The notes: generated from the sequence alone by a model not told the origin. A stretch of DNA of 64,000 bases from Methylocystis sp. IM3 (GCF_038070105.1 NZ_JBBPBZ010000002.1:922501-986500); one strand, 5' to 3'. Shown: positions 31,279-39,949, counted from the first letter of the stretch. Made by a program: numbers and translations.

Positions 31279-31899
31279 TCATCCCTGCGCTTTCCTCTGA
31301 GGGGCGCGTGGTACGGGCCGACTGACAAAGGGAGATTCCGCCAACCAGAAGCGCCAAAGCTTCTCCTTCTCCCGGGTGAGGCCGATCCGCGGACCTGCCC
31401 GAACGCTCGTGAGGGGAAGGCCAGCGAGGTCGAACGGCGGGCGGTCGAGCGGCTGGCCATCAAGCCTTCCATCGATTGCGAGTGTTTGGCAAAGTCGGCC
31501 GGGTCCGGAACAGACGCCGCGAGGATCAGTCAGGCCTCGCCTTTTTGCCATGACATCGACGCCGAACACCGGTTGGATTGCCCGGATCAAAACCGCGCCG
31601 CCAACCTTGGCGCCACAGACAAGGTTCAGGCACCAATGAATGCCGTAGCTGCGATAGACGTAGGAGTGCCCCGGAGGTCCGAACATGCTTCCGTTTCGAG
31701 CTGATCGGCCGCGATAGCTGTGCGACGCAGGATCGGCGGCGTCATATGCTTCCGTCTCGACGATGGGCCCGCCCACGCCGTTGATAAGGAGTGTGATCCC
31801 GATCAAGCCGCGCGCGACCCTCTCAACATCTTGAGAAAAGAAATCTGCCGAGACGCGGGGCTCAGAGCTGGGCGGGCTCTTGGCCGCACTGCGCTTCAC
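31279..31899 (-). CDS. DNA-3-methyladenine glycosylase, Aag/MPG family
   Basis: A 206-residue monofunctional glycosylase of the mammalian AAG fold. Seen: ARGLIGITLLINGVGG, IVETEAYDAADPASHSYRG with the catalytic Glu, RSYGIHWCLNLVCG and ALLIRAIQP-like segment. It excises 3-methyladenine, hypoxanthine and ethenoadenine; ethenoadenine is a lesion from vinyl-halide epoxides. The start overlaps the stop of the upstream GNAT-like gene (ATGA). Confidence 0.9.
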   Translation of the reverse strand: MKRSAAKSPPSSEPRVSADFFSQDVERVARGLIGITLLINGVGGPIVETEAYDAADPASHSYRGRSARNGSMFGPPGHSYVYRSYGIHWCLNLVCGAKVGGAVLIRAIQPVFGVDVMAKRRGLTDPRGVCSGPGRLCQTLAIDGRLDGQPLDRPPFDLAGLPLTSVRAGPRIGLTREKEKLWRFWLAESPFVSRPVPRAPQRKAQG

Positions 31900-32201
31900 G
31901 TCGTTCCTCCTGCGAGCAGGTCGTGGACTTCTGGATGACGTTGGGCATAGGAGGTAACCAACGGGCAGATCGAGCGGAGTTTCCGGCCACGCGCGCGCAC
32001 ATCCTCAAGTGCGACCGCGATGAGACGAGCGACAGCTCCCTGGCCGCTTATCTCCGGCAGCGCTTCTGTAGGGATGAAGGTGATGATGTTGCCCTTCAGC
32101 CGGATATGTAGCGATCGCCGTTTCTCGATCGACTTCCAGTTTGTAGCAGGATGCGCTCTGATTATTGCGTGCGTCCATGTGCGTTTCTCGCTATTGCGCA
32201 A
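31896..32201 (-). CDS. Degenerate GNAT-type (YjdJ-like) acetyltransferase
   Basis: A 101-residue frame whose second half resembles COG2388 small acetyltransferases (IITFIPTEALPE, ALEDVRARGRKLRSICPLVTSYAQRHPE). The usual Gly-rich acetyl-CoA motif (GRGIG-like) is altered to EISGQGAVARL, and the N-terminal 25 residues do not look like the family. It may be a decaying gene kept because its end overlaps the start of the Aag gene. Confidence 0.5.
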   Translation of the reverse strand: MRNSEKRTWTHAIIRAHPATNWKSIEKRRSLHIRLKGNIITFIPTEALPEISGQGAVARLIAVALEDVRARGRKLRSICPLVTSYAQRHPEVHDLLAGGTT

Positions 32202-32357
32202 AACCTCAGTCCATCACGCGCCCGCTTTGGTAGCATCGCTTGTGGATCTGCCCGCCACCCTTGAATTGCGCCTGGCGACGACCATCGTCAGCGGTCTATC
32301 AAGCCACAACAGGGCAGTCGCCGTCTTCGGTAGCCGAGCTTCAGCGTCGCTGGGTGT

Positions 32358-33131
32358 CTACTGTCGCCCGGCCATGATGCCTCCGTCGACGGACAGGATG
32401 ACGCCGGTGATCCATTTCGCTTGATCCGAGGCGAGAAACAGCAGTGCCTCCGCGGCATCTTCTGGCTGGCCGTTGCGGCCAAGAGGGTGCATCGCATTGA
32501 ATGTCGGAAGCACCTTGGCGACCTGCTCGTCCGTGAGGAAGGTGTTGAACACTGGGGTTTCGATCACGCCCGGCGCGATGGAGTTTACCCGGATCTTGTC
32601 CGGCGCGAGCTCGATGGCGAGATTTTTCGTCAAAGCATGCACGCCTGCCTTGGCCGCAGAGTACGCCGCCGACGGCGTGGCGCCGATCGCTTGCAAGGCC
32701 CACATCGAACCGGTTTGAACGATCGCGCCGCCTCGTCCGGCGGTCTTCATCGCTTTGGCCGCGGCCTGCGCGGTGAAGAAGCTCCCCTTAAGGATGCCGT
32801 CGACGAAACGGTCGTACTCGGCTTCATCGACCTCGAGGAACGGCCTCGGGGCAAAAATCCCCGCGTTGTTGAACAGCACGTCAAGCCGCCCGAAGCGGTC
32901 GAGAGCCACTTTCACGGCTGCCTCCCCGGTCGCCGGCAACGCGACATCGCCTATTTGGGCGGCCGCTAGCTCACCCGTTGGGTCGATATCTTGGACCGCT
33001 GCCTCTGTCTTTGCCGCGTTGCGGCCGTTGATGACCACCCGGCCACCCTCTGCCACGAAGCGGCGCGCCACTTCCTTGCCCATGCCGGAGTTTCCGCCGG
33101 TAACGATTGCAACTTTGTCCTTGAAACGCAT
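32358..33131 (-). CDS. SDR family NAD(P)-dependent oxidoreductase
   Basis: A 257-residue classical short-chain dehydrogenase. TGGNSGMGKEV is the dinucleotide motif, LFNNAGIF the NNAG motif, and the active site is Ser-Tyr-Lys (TGSMWAL... AAYSAAKAG). I chose ATG 33131 because a strong AAGGGAGA site lies just upstream; 33152 is an alternative that would overlap the operator. Reduction of aldehydes or ketones is likely but the substrate is unknown. Two operator boxes (33156 and 33209) flank its promoter. Confidence 0.88.
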   Translation of the reverse strand: MRFKDKVAIVTGGNSGMGKEVARRFVAEGGRVVINGRNAAKTEAAVQDIDPTGELAAAQIGDVALPATGEAAVKVALDRFGRLDVLFNNAGIFAPRPFLEVDEAEYDRFVDGILKGSFFTAQAAAKAMKTAGRGGAIVQTGSMWALQAIGATPSAAYSAAKAGVHALTKNLAIELAPDKIRVNSIAPGVIETPVFNTFLTDEQVAKVLPTFNAMHPLGRNGQPEDAAEALLFLASDQAKWITGVILSVDGGIMAGRQ

Positions 33132-33155
33132 GCCATTCTCCCTTGTGCTCATGAC

Positions 33156-33169
33156 CTATCGATAGATAG
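33156..33169. promoter_or_regulatory. TetR-type operator, downstream box of the SDR promoter
   Basis: CTATCGATAGATAG, exact arms, about 25 bases before the SDR ATG on the minus strand and after the -10 TATTCA (33182-33177). Confidence 0.78.
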
Positions 33170-33208
33170 TCACTGTTGAATAGCTCGGGAGAAAATATCG
33201 GTCAACAT

Positions 33209-33222
33209 CTATCTACCGATAG
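33209..33222. promoter_or_regulatory. TetR-type operator between SDR and UBP-finger genes
   Basis: CTATCTACCGATAG, exact arms. On the minus strand it lies 3 bp before -35 TTGACC (33205-33200) with a 17-base spacer to TATTCA. On the plus strand it is about 100 bases before the UBP zinc finger gene, so it may serve both. Confidence 0.75.
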
Positions 33223-33319
33223 ACAGGCGTCAAGTTACGGGCTAAGGAGAGCTTGCAGACCGCGCGCGCATCTGGAAAATGATTAGATCACTTCCGCACG
33301 CGCGATATCGGAGCGGCAA

Positions 33320-33673
33320 ATGAACGACGTATCAGAAGCCATCGACCCTCATGTGACTCCAAGCGGGACCGGATGTGTCGAATGCCTCGCCAACGGCCAG
33401 TGGTGGTTTCACCTGCGGCGTTGCGCAAAGTGCGGGCACAATGGCTGCTGTGATACATCGCCCAATCAGCACGCGACAGCGCATTTCCGCGAAACCGGTC
33501 ATTTCGTCACGACGAGTTTCGAGCCGGGCGAGGACTGGTTCTGGAATTATCGCACGGAAAAGCCGTTCTATGGGCCCATACATACGCCACCGCGGTCGCG
33601 GCCGCTCGACCAGCCTTGTCTTGGACCGGAGGGTCGTGTTCCCGCGGACTGGCAAGACCAGCTCAACGAGTAA
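33320..33673 (+). CDS. UBP-type zinc finger protein
   Basis: A 117-residue protein with the ZnF-UBP pattern of Cys/His: GTGCVECLANGQWWFHLRRCAKCGHNGC, then HATAHFRETGHFV. Such bacterial one-domain proteins are widespread in actinobacteria and alphaproteobacteria; the eukaryotic domain binds the C-terminus of ubiquitin, the bacterial role is unknown. It lies divergent from the SDR gene with operator boxes between. Confidence 0.85.
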   Translation: MNDVSEAIDPHVTPSGTGCVECLANGQWWFHLRRCAKCGHNGCCDTSPNQHATAHFRETGHFVTTSFEPGEDWFWNYRTEKPFYGPIHTPPRSRPLDQPCLGPEGRVPADWQDQLNE

Positions 33674-33910
33674 ATCGCGAGGCTGTTGGACACTTGAGGC
33701 GGTGCCCAGCGCGTCATAGAGCGAAGCTCGATTGTCGAGGTGAAGCTCGCGGCAGCCCCACTGCAAGCCGTCAACGCTCGGAACGAAGGTAAGGCTTGCG
33801 AAAAATAGGCCCGCTCTCCTCATCCGACTCCCAACAACGCGATTTTCCATGAAGCAATGCCCACGAACTCCCCTTCGGCGAAGAGATCCACCAGAAGCGC
33901 CGGCGCCGGC

Positions 33911-34513
33911 ATGAGCGACCTGTTCGGTCAACCCGATCTGCGGGCCAAACCCTCAGCGAAGCTGCCCGCGGGCTTCCGCTACATCCCGGATGTCATCACG
34001 CCGGCACAGGAAAAGAGCCTCGTCGCGCAATTCGAAAAGCTACCGTTGAAGCCCTTCGAATTCTATGGTTACCAAGGCAACCGTCGCATTTATACCTTTG
34101 GCCACGAGTATATCTTCGCGGGACAGGAGCCGCGCGATGATGCAAGCATTCCGGATTACCTCCTGCCGCTAACCGAAATAGCGAGCCAGATCAGCGGGGA
34201 GCCGGCGGAGGCTTTTGCGCAGCTTATGATTACCGAGTACGCCCACGGCGCGGGGATCGGCTGGCATCTCGACCGGGCATCGTATGAAGATATCGTCGCC
34301 GTGTCGTTTCTCGCGCCCTGTACCTTGCGCCTGCGACGGAAAATGGGCGAGGGCTGGGAGCGCCGATCCGCATACATCGAGCCGCGGTCGGTCTACTTGC
34401 TTCATGGGCCGGCGCGCACCGTCTGGCAGCACAGCCTCGCGCCAATGGATGTGCTGCGTTATTCTGTTACGCTTCGGACTTTTAGACTCGGCCGCGGTCC
34501 ATCGGGCGAGTAA
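33911..34513 (+). CDS. alkB: AlkB-type 2-oxoglutarate/Fe(II) dioxygenase
   Basis: A 200-residue oxidative demethylase that removes 1-methyladenine, 3-methylcytosine and etheno adducts from DNA. Iron ligands HxD (GIGWHLDRASYED) and the later His (WQHSL), and the 2-oxoglutarate Arg (LRYSVTLRTFR) are present. Start at ATG 33911 (MSDLFGQ), where AlkB homologues begin; the frame is open further upstream from 33857 without similarity. Confidence 0.9.
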   Translation: MSDLFGQPDLRAKPSAKLPAGFRYIPDVITPAQEKSLVAQFEKLPLKPFEFYGYQGNRRIYTFGHEYIFAGQEPRDDASIPDYLLPLTEIASQISGEPAEAFAQLMITEYAHGAGIGWHLDRASYEDIVAVSFLAPCTLRLRRKMGEGWERRSAYIEPRSVYLLHGPARTVWQHSLAPMDVLRYSVTLRTFRLGRGPSGE

Positions 34514-34547
34514 GTCCGCTGGAGCTCCGCTCATTCCCGGCGCCGCT

Positions 34548-34561
34548 CTATCGATAGTGAG
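34548..34561. promoter_or_regulatory. Weak TetR-type operator before second PEP-mutase-like gene
   Basis: CTATCGATAGTGAG: first arm exact, second arm with two mismatches. About 65 bases before the ATG at 34625. Confidence 0.5.
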
Positions 34562-34624
34562 AAGCAATGGCGACCACGCGCACGGGTTTCGTAACTGGGT
34601 CGCCAACGAGAGAGAGGAGGAGCG

Positions 34625-35383
34625 ATGAATCAAACCAAAAAAGCCAAATATTTCGCCTCCCTTCATAAAAAGGGGGCACCAATTCTGTTGTACAACGCGT
34701 GGGACTCTGGCAGTGCGGTGACGATCCAGGGAGCTGGCGCGAAGGCGATCGCCACCAGCAGCTGGTCGGTTGCAGACGCTCAAGGGTATGAGGACGGGGA
34801 GCAAATTCCCCGCGAGTTTGTTGAGCAAATCGTAGCGCGAATTGCGGCGACTGTCGACGTTCCAGTGACAGTCGATTTCGAGGGAGGCTACAGCAGCGAC
34901 AACAAAAAGCTAGCTTCAAACGTCGCACGTTTGATGGACCTGGGCGTAATTGGGATCAACTTCGAAGATCAGGTCATCGGGCGAGGCGGACTTTACTCGG
35001 CGAGACGGCAGGCGGGGCGTATTGCCGTCATTCGGCGGATCGCTGATCAGAAAGGTCTTCCATTCTTCATAAATGCGCGAACGGATGTCTTTCTTCAGGG
35101 CCGGGTGTCGCACAGATCAATTCGTGAGGCAATTGAACGATCAGTAGTTTACGGCGCCGCGGGTGCGTCGGGTTTTTTTATTCCTGGACTCACAGATATC
35201 GCGTCAATCGCTCAGATCGCCAAAGAAGTGCAGCTGCCGGTGAATGTCGAGATTTCAGACGGAATGCCGTCCATTTCAAAGTTGGTCAAAGCGGGTGTTT
35301 CCCGGATCAGCCACGGCCTCGTTCCGTACATAAAGGCCATGTCCGCCCTTGAAGCCGATGCTGCGAAGCTTCTTGCCCGGTGA
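34625..35383 (+). CDS. Isocitrate lyase/PEP mutase family protein (second copy)
   Basis: A 252-residue paralogue of 26870-27616, with the same order of motifs: LLYNAWDSGSAVTIQGAG, VPVTVDFEGGYSSDN, GINFEDQV and FINARTDVFLQG. GGAGG 5 bases before the ATG. It follows alkB and precedes mug on the other strand. A weak box lies upstream, so it may have been under the same control as the first copy. Reaction unknown. Confidence 0.85.
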   Translation: MNQTKKAKYFASLHKKGAPILLYNAWDSGSAVTIQGAGAKAIATSSWSVADAQGYEDGEQIPREFVEQIVARIAATVDVPVTVDFEGGYSSDNKKLASNVARLMDLGVIGINFEDQVIGRGGLYSARRQAGRIAVIRRIADQKGLPFFINARTDVFLQGRVSHRSIREAIERSVVYGAAGASGFFIPGLTDIASIAQIAKEVQLPVNVEISDGMPSISKLVKAGVSRISHGLVPYIKAMSALEADAAKLLAR

Positions 35384-35389
35384 ACGCCC

Positions 35390-35899
35390 TCAGCTTCCAA
35401 ACGCGATCCGGAGCTCGGAATATGCGCGTACGAGCGCGCCGAGCGTAAACCTTCGATTGAGGCCGCTGGGATTCGGCAGGATCCACGTGGCGATCCCCGC
35501 AAACGTCTCGCGCTGGCGGCCCCATTGGACGTCGTCGACGTCCATCATGGCCGCATATGCACGCTTGCCAAGGAAGGCGAGCGAACGCGGCGCGAAGTCG
35601 CGCATTCGATTTTCGAATTCCGGTCGAGCCTGGCGGAATTCCTGAAGCGGGATTTCGCTTGCGCGTCGTGTTGCCCTGCGAGCAATCGCCGTAACCCCAC
35701 ATCGATAAGCGAGCAACTGGCGTTCGTCGTTGGGCTCAAGACGTACATCTGTGAAGCCCGCAAGATGAAGGACAGTCCAGAAACGATTGCTCGGCGTTGA
35801 GAAGCTGTACCCTGACGTCTGAGCGGTCATTCCTGGATTGAGACCGCAAAAAATCACCGTCAGGTTCTTGGCGAGGATATCCGGGTCGTATTCACTCAT
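35390..35899 (-). CDS. mug: G/U mismatch-specific DNA glycosylase
   Basis: A 169-residue uracil-DNA glycosylase-fold enzyme (family 2). Motif 1 GLNPGMTAQTSGYSFSTPSNRFW and motif 2 NPSGLNRRF are complete. Mug excises uracil and 3,N4-ethenocytosine opposite G; etheno bases again point to epoxide or aldehyde damage. It lies 3' to the relic tetR on the same strand with a small overlap of frames. Confidence 0.92.
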   Translation of the reverse strand: MSEYDPDILAKNLTVIFCGLNPGMTAQTSGYSFSTPSNRFWTVLHLAGFTDVRLEPNDERQLLAYRCGVTAIARRATRRASEIPLQEFRQARPEFENRMRDFAPRSLAFLGKRAYAAMMDVDDVQWGRQRETFAGIATWILPNPSGLNRRFTLGALVRAYSELRIAFGS

Positions 35900-35909
35900 G
35901 TGCTGACCT

Positions 35910-36341
35910 TGAGCCCCGACGAGCTAGGCCGTCGGTGGCCAGTTCCGTCAAGTTCGTGATTGATGGTCGAATGCGCTGATCTCGCGATAGGCTCGCGCGA
36001 CGACGCGCCCGCCCTCCAAGACACCCACGACGGGAAGGCGCGGGGCCACGACATCGGGCCCGCCAATCCGCTTCGAAAGTCGTCGATGCACCACCGCGGG
36101 AAAGTCTCGATTTCGTCGACAACTTCGGACATCGTCCGGGCTGCCATCACGCGGCGGAGCGACAACATCAAAGAATCGCTTGCCATATCGACGGGCGACT
36201 GCCGCCATTCCTTATCCGAAGATGGTGATGAACGGTCACGCTCTTGGAGTCGATTTCCTCGGTAAGGTCGCGAAAACTGAAGCCCTGGTAGTCGGCCTCG
36301 CGGATTAGAGTTTCCATTAGTCGGCCGGCTGTCTCATTCAT
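35910..36341 (-). pseudogene. Frameshifted TetR regulator, third member of the operator-linked set
   Basis: From ATG 36341 the frame reads MNETAGRLMETLIREADY, GFSFRDLTEEIDSKSVTVHHH, then shifts; a second frame continues with MAAVARRYGKRFFDVV and ends with ARAYREISAFDHQ. It aligns with the intact gene 60523-61062 (FSFRNLAAEVGIKSASVHHHF; AAAVTRRYGERF; LARAYDDIDAFDQ). The middle of the ligand domain is deleted. Its promoter with two operator boxes is still intact upstream and is duplicated at 40909-41003. Confidence 0.8.
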
Positions 36342-36355
36342 GTTACAATCTCTGC

Positions 36356-36369
36356 CTATCGGCAGATAG
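36356..36369. promoter_or_regulatory. TetR-type operator, box 1 at relic tetR
   Basis: CTATCGGCAGATAG, exact arms, 3 bp before -35 TTGACG (36373-36378), which drives the plus strand; about 15 bases from the relic tetR start on the minus strand. Confidence 0.72.
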
Positions 36370-36409
36370 AGGTTGACGACGGAAGTTTCCAGAGTTATCG
36401 GTTCTCTAC

Positions 36410-36423
36410 CTATCGATAGAGCC
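36410..36423. promoter_or_regulatory. TetR-type operator, box 2 of copy 1
   Basis: CTATCGATAGAGCC: first arm and centre intact, second arm degenerate. Placed after the -10 as at 40973. Confidence 0.5.
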
Positions 36424-36435
36424 GAGAGCGAGCTA

Positions 36436-36546
36436 ATGAGTGCGGAGGAATTGAAGCGAGTTGCGTTGCCTCTCGCCCTTACAACATGGCGGCCGGAGGA
36501 TGCGCGGTCCGACGATCTATCTAACGATAACTTGACGTCGCTGTAA
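36436..36546 (+). other. 36-codon frame after copy-1 promoter, probably cut gene start
   Basis: ATG 36436 corresponds exactly to the start codon of the alpha/beta hydrolase at 40999, but after MS the sequence is unrelated and stops at 36546. It is probably what was left when the downstream operon was separated from its promoter by insertion or duplication. A near operator CTATCTAACGATAA (36517-36530) followed by TTGACG lies within it. Confidence 0.4.
36517..36530. promoter_or_regulatory. Near-match TetR-type operator before DUF1272 gene
   Basis: CTATCTAACGATAA, one arm mismatch; followed 1 base later by TTGACG. A further half-site GGTAGATAG is at 36628-36636. About 260 bases before the DUF1272 start. 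Confidence 0.5.
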
Positions 36547-36788
36547 ACGGGCACACACCCGCGCGGTTGATGAGGACGCGCATTCGGAAACCTATGAGAG
36601 AATTCCTTGTTCTTTGTCTCTCTGGCGGTAGATAGAAGGCGCAGACTCATAAATGATCGCTTCCGGATTGCAAGCTCAGCTTGCGGGGTGGCTTCAATCT
36701 ATGGACAAAGACCGAGAAGCAACGCAGGCGCCTGACGGTATGTGCTCTATCTCACCGAAATCGAGAATCCGATACAGGAGAAGCAAGT

Positions 36789-37070
36789 ATGTTGGAGCTT
36801 CGGCCTAATTGCGAATGCTGCGACAAGGATCTCCCGCCAGATGCAGACGACGCGGTGATATGCAGCTTTGAGTGCACCTTTTGCCGGGAATGCGCCGATT
36901 CAAAATTATTCGGTGCTTGCCCAAACTGCGGAGGCGGATTCGAGCGGCGGCCGATCCGGCCCGCGAGCAAATTGGGAGAGTTTCCACCCACTAAGGTGCG
37001 GGTGCTCAAACAAGAGGGCTGCGTCGGACACCGATCAAAGGTGCCTATGGACAATCCGCCGACCAATTAA
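36789..37070 (+). CDS. DUF1272 zinc-ribbon-like protein
   Basis: A 93-residue Cys-rich protein. Pairs CECCDKDLP, CSFECTFCRECAD and GACPNCGGG suggest two zinc knuckles, as in DUF1272. Function unknown; often found near stress genes. Start ATG 36789 begins with the family's MLELRPNCE. A partial second copy lies inverted at about 58000-58395, including upstream DNA. It precedes DUF1993 and egtBD on the same strand. Confidence 0.8.
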   Translation: MLELRPNCECCDKDLPPDADDAVICSFECTFCRECADSKLFGACPNCGGGFERRPIRPASKLGEFPPTKVRVLKQEGCVGHRSKVPMDNPPTN

Positions 37071-37085
37071 AACGGAGGGCAGTCT

Positions 37086-37592
37086 ATGTATTATCAGTTA
37101 GTGGCGCAATGCGCGCAGTCTTTGAAAAATTTCGAGACTTGCCTCGACAAGGCGGAAGAATATGCTGCCATGAAGAGCTTCGATGTTTCTATCCTATTAC
37201 ATGGGCGACTTGCACCCGACATGAAGCCGCTAATCTATCAAATCCAGAGTGCGTGTGACTACGTCAAAGCGGCGGCAGGCTGGCTATCTGGACAAACGCC
37301 GCCCAAACACGAGGATTTTGAACAGACGATTGATGAACTGCGCGCGCGGATATGCAAGACCATCGCTTTCGCACAAAGCGTAACGGAGGAGCAATATATC
37401 GGGGCGATCGATCGCAAAATAAGCCTATCATGGACCCCGGGTAAGATCATGAACGGTCAAGACTATCTTCTCCAAATGACTGTCCCGAATGTATTTTTTC
37501 ATATCGCTATGGCTTACGCAATCCTCCGCAACAATGGCGTCGATGTCGGAAAGATGGATTTTCTTGGGCGGATTAATTTAGTGGATACCTGA
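37086..37592 (+). CDS. DUF1993 family protein
   Basis: A 168-residue soluble helical protein of the DUF1993/DinB-like superfamily: EEYAAMKSFDVSILLHGRLAPDM, FAQSVTEEQYIGA, and FHIAMAYAILRNNGVDVGKMDFLG are the family's conserved blocks. A good GGAGG lies before the ATG. It follows DUF1272 by 15 bases, so both are likely cotranscribed. DinB-like four-helix bundles often bind metal or thiols; no function is established. Confidence 0.82.
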   Translation: MYYQLVAQCAQSLKNFETCLDKAEEYAAMKSFDVSILLHGRLAPDMKPLIYQIQSACDYVKAAAGWLSGQTPPKHEDFEQTIDELRARICKTIAFAQSVTEEQYIGAIDRKISLSWTPGKIMNGQDYLLQMTVPNVFFHIAMAYAILRNNGVDVGKMDFLGRINLVDT

Positions 37593-37684
37593 TCGAGGAA
37601 GCAATCGATCTAATACGAGTCAGGCAATGCATCCTGGAATCTACCTGATTGGTCTTGCAGCCGCCGACATCCAGGGAGTTGTAG

Positions 37685-38971
37685 ATGGTTGGATTGGCTC
37701 CGGCTCCTGTTACATTATCCGCTCAGGACTTGAGTGCGCGCCTTTGGGAAACGCGCCAGCTTTCGATCGATCTAACGGCGCCCTTAAGCGCCGAAGACAT
37801 GGCCGTCCAAGCGATGGAGGACGCCAGCCCGACAAAGTGGCATCTCGCCCACACAAGCTGGTTTTTCGAGGTCTTTGTTTTGGCCCCGTATCTTCCAGGC
37901 TATGCCGTATTCGATGAGACCTTCCACTATTGCTTCAATTCCTACTACGAGTGCCTGGGGGCTCGCCAGGCGAGATCAAAGCGTGGACTTCTCACACGAC
38001 CGTCGCTGAATCGAATTTTCGCTTACCGAGAGCATGTGGACGCGGCGCTTGCGACGCTCATCGTTGAACAACGCGCGTCGGGCCCGCTCTGGGAGAGCCT
38101 GCTTGAGGTTGGTATCAACCATGAGCAGCAGCACCAGGAGCTCATGCTCACGGACATCCTTTCCCTCTTCGCCGCCAATCCACTCAAGCCCGCTTACCGC
38201 CCTGCGCAGGAACTCCCCCTAAAATGTCGCAGGGAGCCGGGGGGATGGATTGAATTTCCGGGCGGCGTTTGTCGGATCGGCCATGATGGAGATGGCTTCG
38301 CCTGGGATAATGAGGGACCCCGCCACGACGCGTTGGTTTGCCCATTTCGACTCGCGGATCGCCTGGTCACCAACTGGGAGTGGTTAGAATTCATCGCCGA
38401 CGGAGGCTATAAGGCGCCGGGCCTATGGCTGTCGGATGGCTGGGCTATCGTTAATCGCGAAGACTGGCGTGCGCCGCTCTATTGGGAGCCACGCGACGAC
38501 GAGTGGCTTGAGACCTCACTCGAAGGATTGCAGCCGCTCAGTCTCGATGCGCCGGTTGCGCACGTAAGCTACTACGAAGCCGACGCCTTCGCCCGCTGGA
38601 TGGGCAAAAGGTTACCGACCGAATTCGAGTGGGAGGTCGCGGCGAGAACAGTATCCCAACATGGAAATTCTCTCGGGACAGGCGCATTGCGTCCCCGGCC
38701 GGCGGCAATCGAACCGAGTGGCTCGCCCCGCCAGATGTTTGGCGATGTCTGGGAATGGACCCAGAGCGCCTATCTACCTTACCCAGGCTACACTTCCCCG
38801 AAGGGCGCGCTGGGAGAATATAATGGGAAGTTTATGGTCAATCAGCACGTGCTGCGCGGCGGTTCTTGCGTGACGCCGGAACGCCATATTCGCGCGAGCT
38901 ACCGCAATTTCTTTTACCCTCATCAACGCTGGCAATTCGTTGGCCTACGCCTCGCTTCGGAGATAGCCTGA
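37685..38971 (+). CDS. egtB: Ergothioneine biosynthesis protein EgtB
   Basis: A 428-residue iron-dependent sulfoxide synthase. The N-terminal DinB-like domain supplies the iron His residues (HLAHTSWFFE; INHEQQHQELMLTD) and the C-terminal FGE-sulfatase domain has WEWTQSAYLPYPGY, RGGSCVTPERHIRASYRNFF. EgtB couples hercynine with a thiol donor and O2. It is translationally linked with egtD (TGATG). Ergothioneine is a thiol antioxidant, which suits the stress theme. Confidence 0.93.
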   Translation: MVGLAPAPVTLSAQDLSARLWETRQLSIDLTAPLSAEDMAVQAMEDASPTKWHLAHTSWFFEVFVLAPYLPGYAVFDETFHYCFNSYYECLGARQARSKRGLLTRPSLNRIFAYREHVDAALATLIVEQRASGPLWESLLEVGINHEQQHQELMLTDILSLFAANPLKPAYRPAQELPLKCRREPGGWIEFPGGVCRIGHDGDGFAWDNEGPRHDALVCPFRLADRLVTNWEWLEFIADGGYKAPGLWLSDGWAIVNREDWRAPLYWEPRDDEWLETSLEGLQPLSLDAPVAHVSYYEADAFARWMGKRLPTEFEWEVAARTVSQHGNSLGTGALRPRPAAIEPSGSPRQMFGDVWEWTQSAYLPYPGYTSPKGALGEYNGKFMVNQHVLRGGSCVTPERHIRASYRNFFYPHQRWQFVGLRLASEIA

Positions 38972-39936
38972 TGTCAAATGCGACAGAAAGCATGGCTCCG
39001 CTCGCGGGGTGCGGCGACCGCTTCTCCGTTGATGCGCTGGAAGGATTGTCACGACGACGCAAATGCCTTCCCTGCCAGTATTTCTATGACGCGATCGGTA
39101 GCGCGCTATTTGAAGAAATCACGCGGCAACCGGAATATTATCTAACAAGAACGGAGATCGCCATCCTCAATTCAAATGTGGCGCAAATGCTCAAGAAATC
39201 GTTGAATGAAACCATTCTGATCGAATTCGGGCCCGGCTCTAGTGTGAAGACGGAGATATTCCTGCGTGAGATGCACTGGCTATATGCATATGCGCCAATT
39301 GACGTCTCGGAAAGCTTTCTTGAGGACTCTCGACAGCGGCTGCAGAACCGTTTTCCCCAGATCAGGGTCCGCCCGTTGCTCGCGAACTTTTCACATCAAA
39401 TCAATCTTCCTGAGGAGTTGGCCGAGCGAAAAAAACTTGGACTTTTCCTTGGATCGACGATCGGGAATTTTGCGCCGTCAGAGGCGACACAGCTGCTTGG
39501 GGCTATGCGCGCTACACTGTCCCCGGGGAAGAGGCTTATCATCGGCGTCGATCTAAAAAAGGACGTTCGTCAACTTCTTCGAGCCTACAATGACGCAAAG
39601 GGCGTCACCGCCGCATTCAACCTCAATCTGCTCTCTCGCATCAACCGGGAGCTACGCGGCGCCTTTGATCTTCCGGCGTTTCGCCACGAGGCGATCTACG
39701 ATCCTATCGAAGGCAGGATTGAAATGCATCTTGTCAGCCTGAAGGATCAGATTGTCGGCGTTGGCGACGGGGAATTAGGTTTTCGTAAAGGGGAAACGAT
39801 CCATACCGAAAACGCTTACAAATACACGATTGAGGAGTTTCACGGCATCGCCGAGTCGGCGGGCTGGACCGCCGGGCGGGTGTGGACGGACGATCAAAGC
39901 TTGTTCAGCGTCCATGAATTAGTTGACTCGAGGTAA
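38971..39936 (+). CDS. egtD: L-histidine N-alpha-methyltransferase EgtD
   Basis: A 321-residue SAM-dependent enzyme that trimethylates histidine to hercynine, the first step of ergothioneine synthesis. Typical blocks: CQYFYDAIGSALFEEITRQPEYY, FGPGSSVKTEIFL, LGSTIGNFAP, ENAYKYTIEEF. Start ATG 38971 overlaps the egtB stop. The IS3 relic begins right after its stop; no egtC, egtE or egtA is in the window, and the two-gene set suffices only if the sulfoxide lyase is elsewhere. Confidence 0.93.
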   Translation: MSNATESMAPLAGCGDRFSVDALEGLSRRRKCLPCQYFYDAIGSALFEEITRQPEYYLTRTEIAILNSNVAQMLKKSLNETILIEFGPGSSVKTEIFLREMHWLYAYAPIDVSESFLEDSRQRLQNRFPQIRVRPLLANFSHQINLPEELAERKKLGLFLGSTIGNFAPSEATQLLGAMRATLSPGKRLIIGVDLKKDVRQLLRAYNDAKGVTAAFNLNLLSRINRELRGAFDLPAFRHEAIYDPIEGRIEMHLVSLKDQIVGVGDGELGFRKGETIHTENAYKYTIEEFHGIAESAGWTAGRVWTDDQSLFSVHELVDSR

Positions 39937-39949
39937 ACGATGGCGCGGG

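Larger units (their letters stand above)
36347..36440. repeat. Operator-promoter repeat, copy 1
   Basis: About 94 bases nearly identical to 40909-41003, from just outside the tetR start codon to an ATGAGT. Contains box 1, TTGACG, a TTATCG -10 and box 2. Differences cluster in box 1 and two other bases. Confidence 0.85.
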
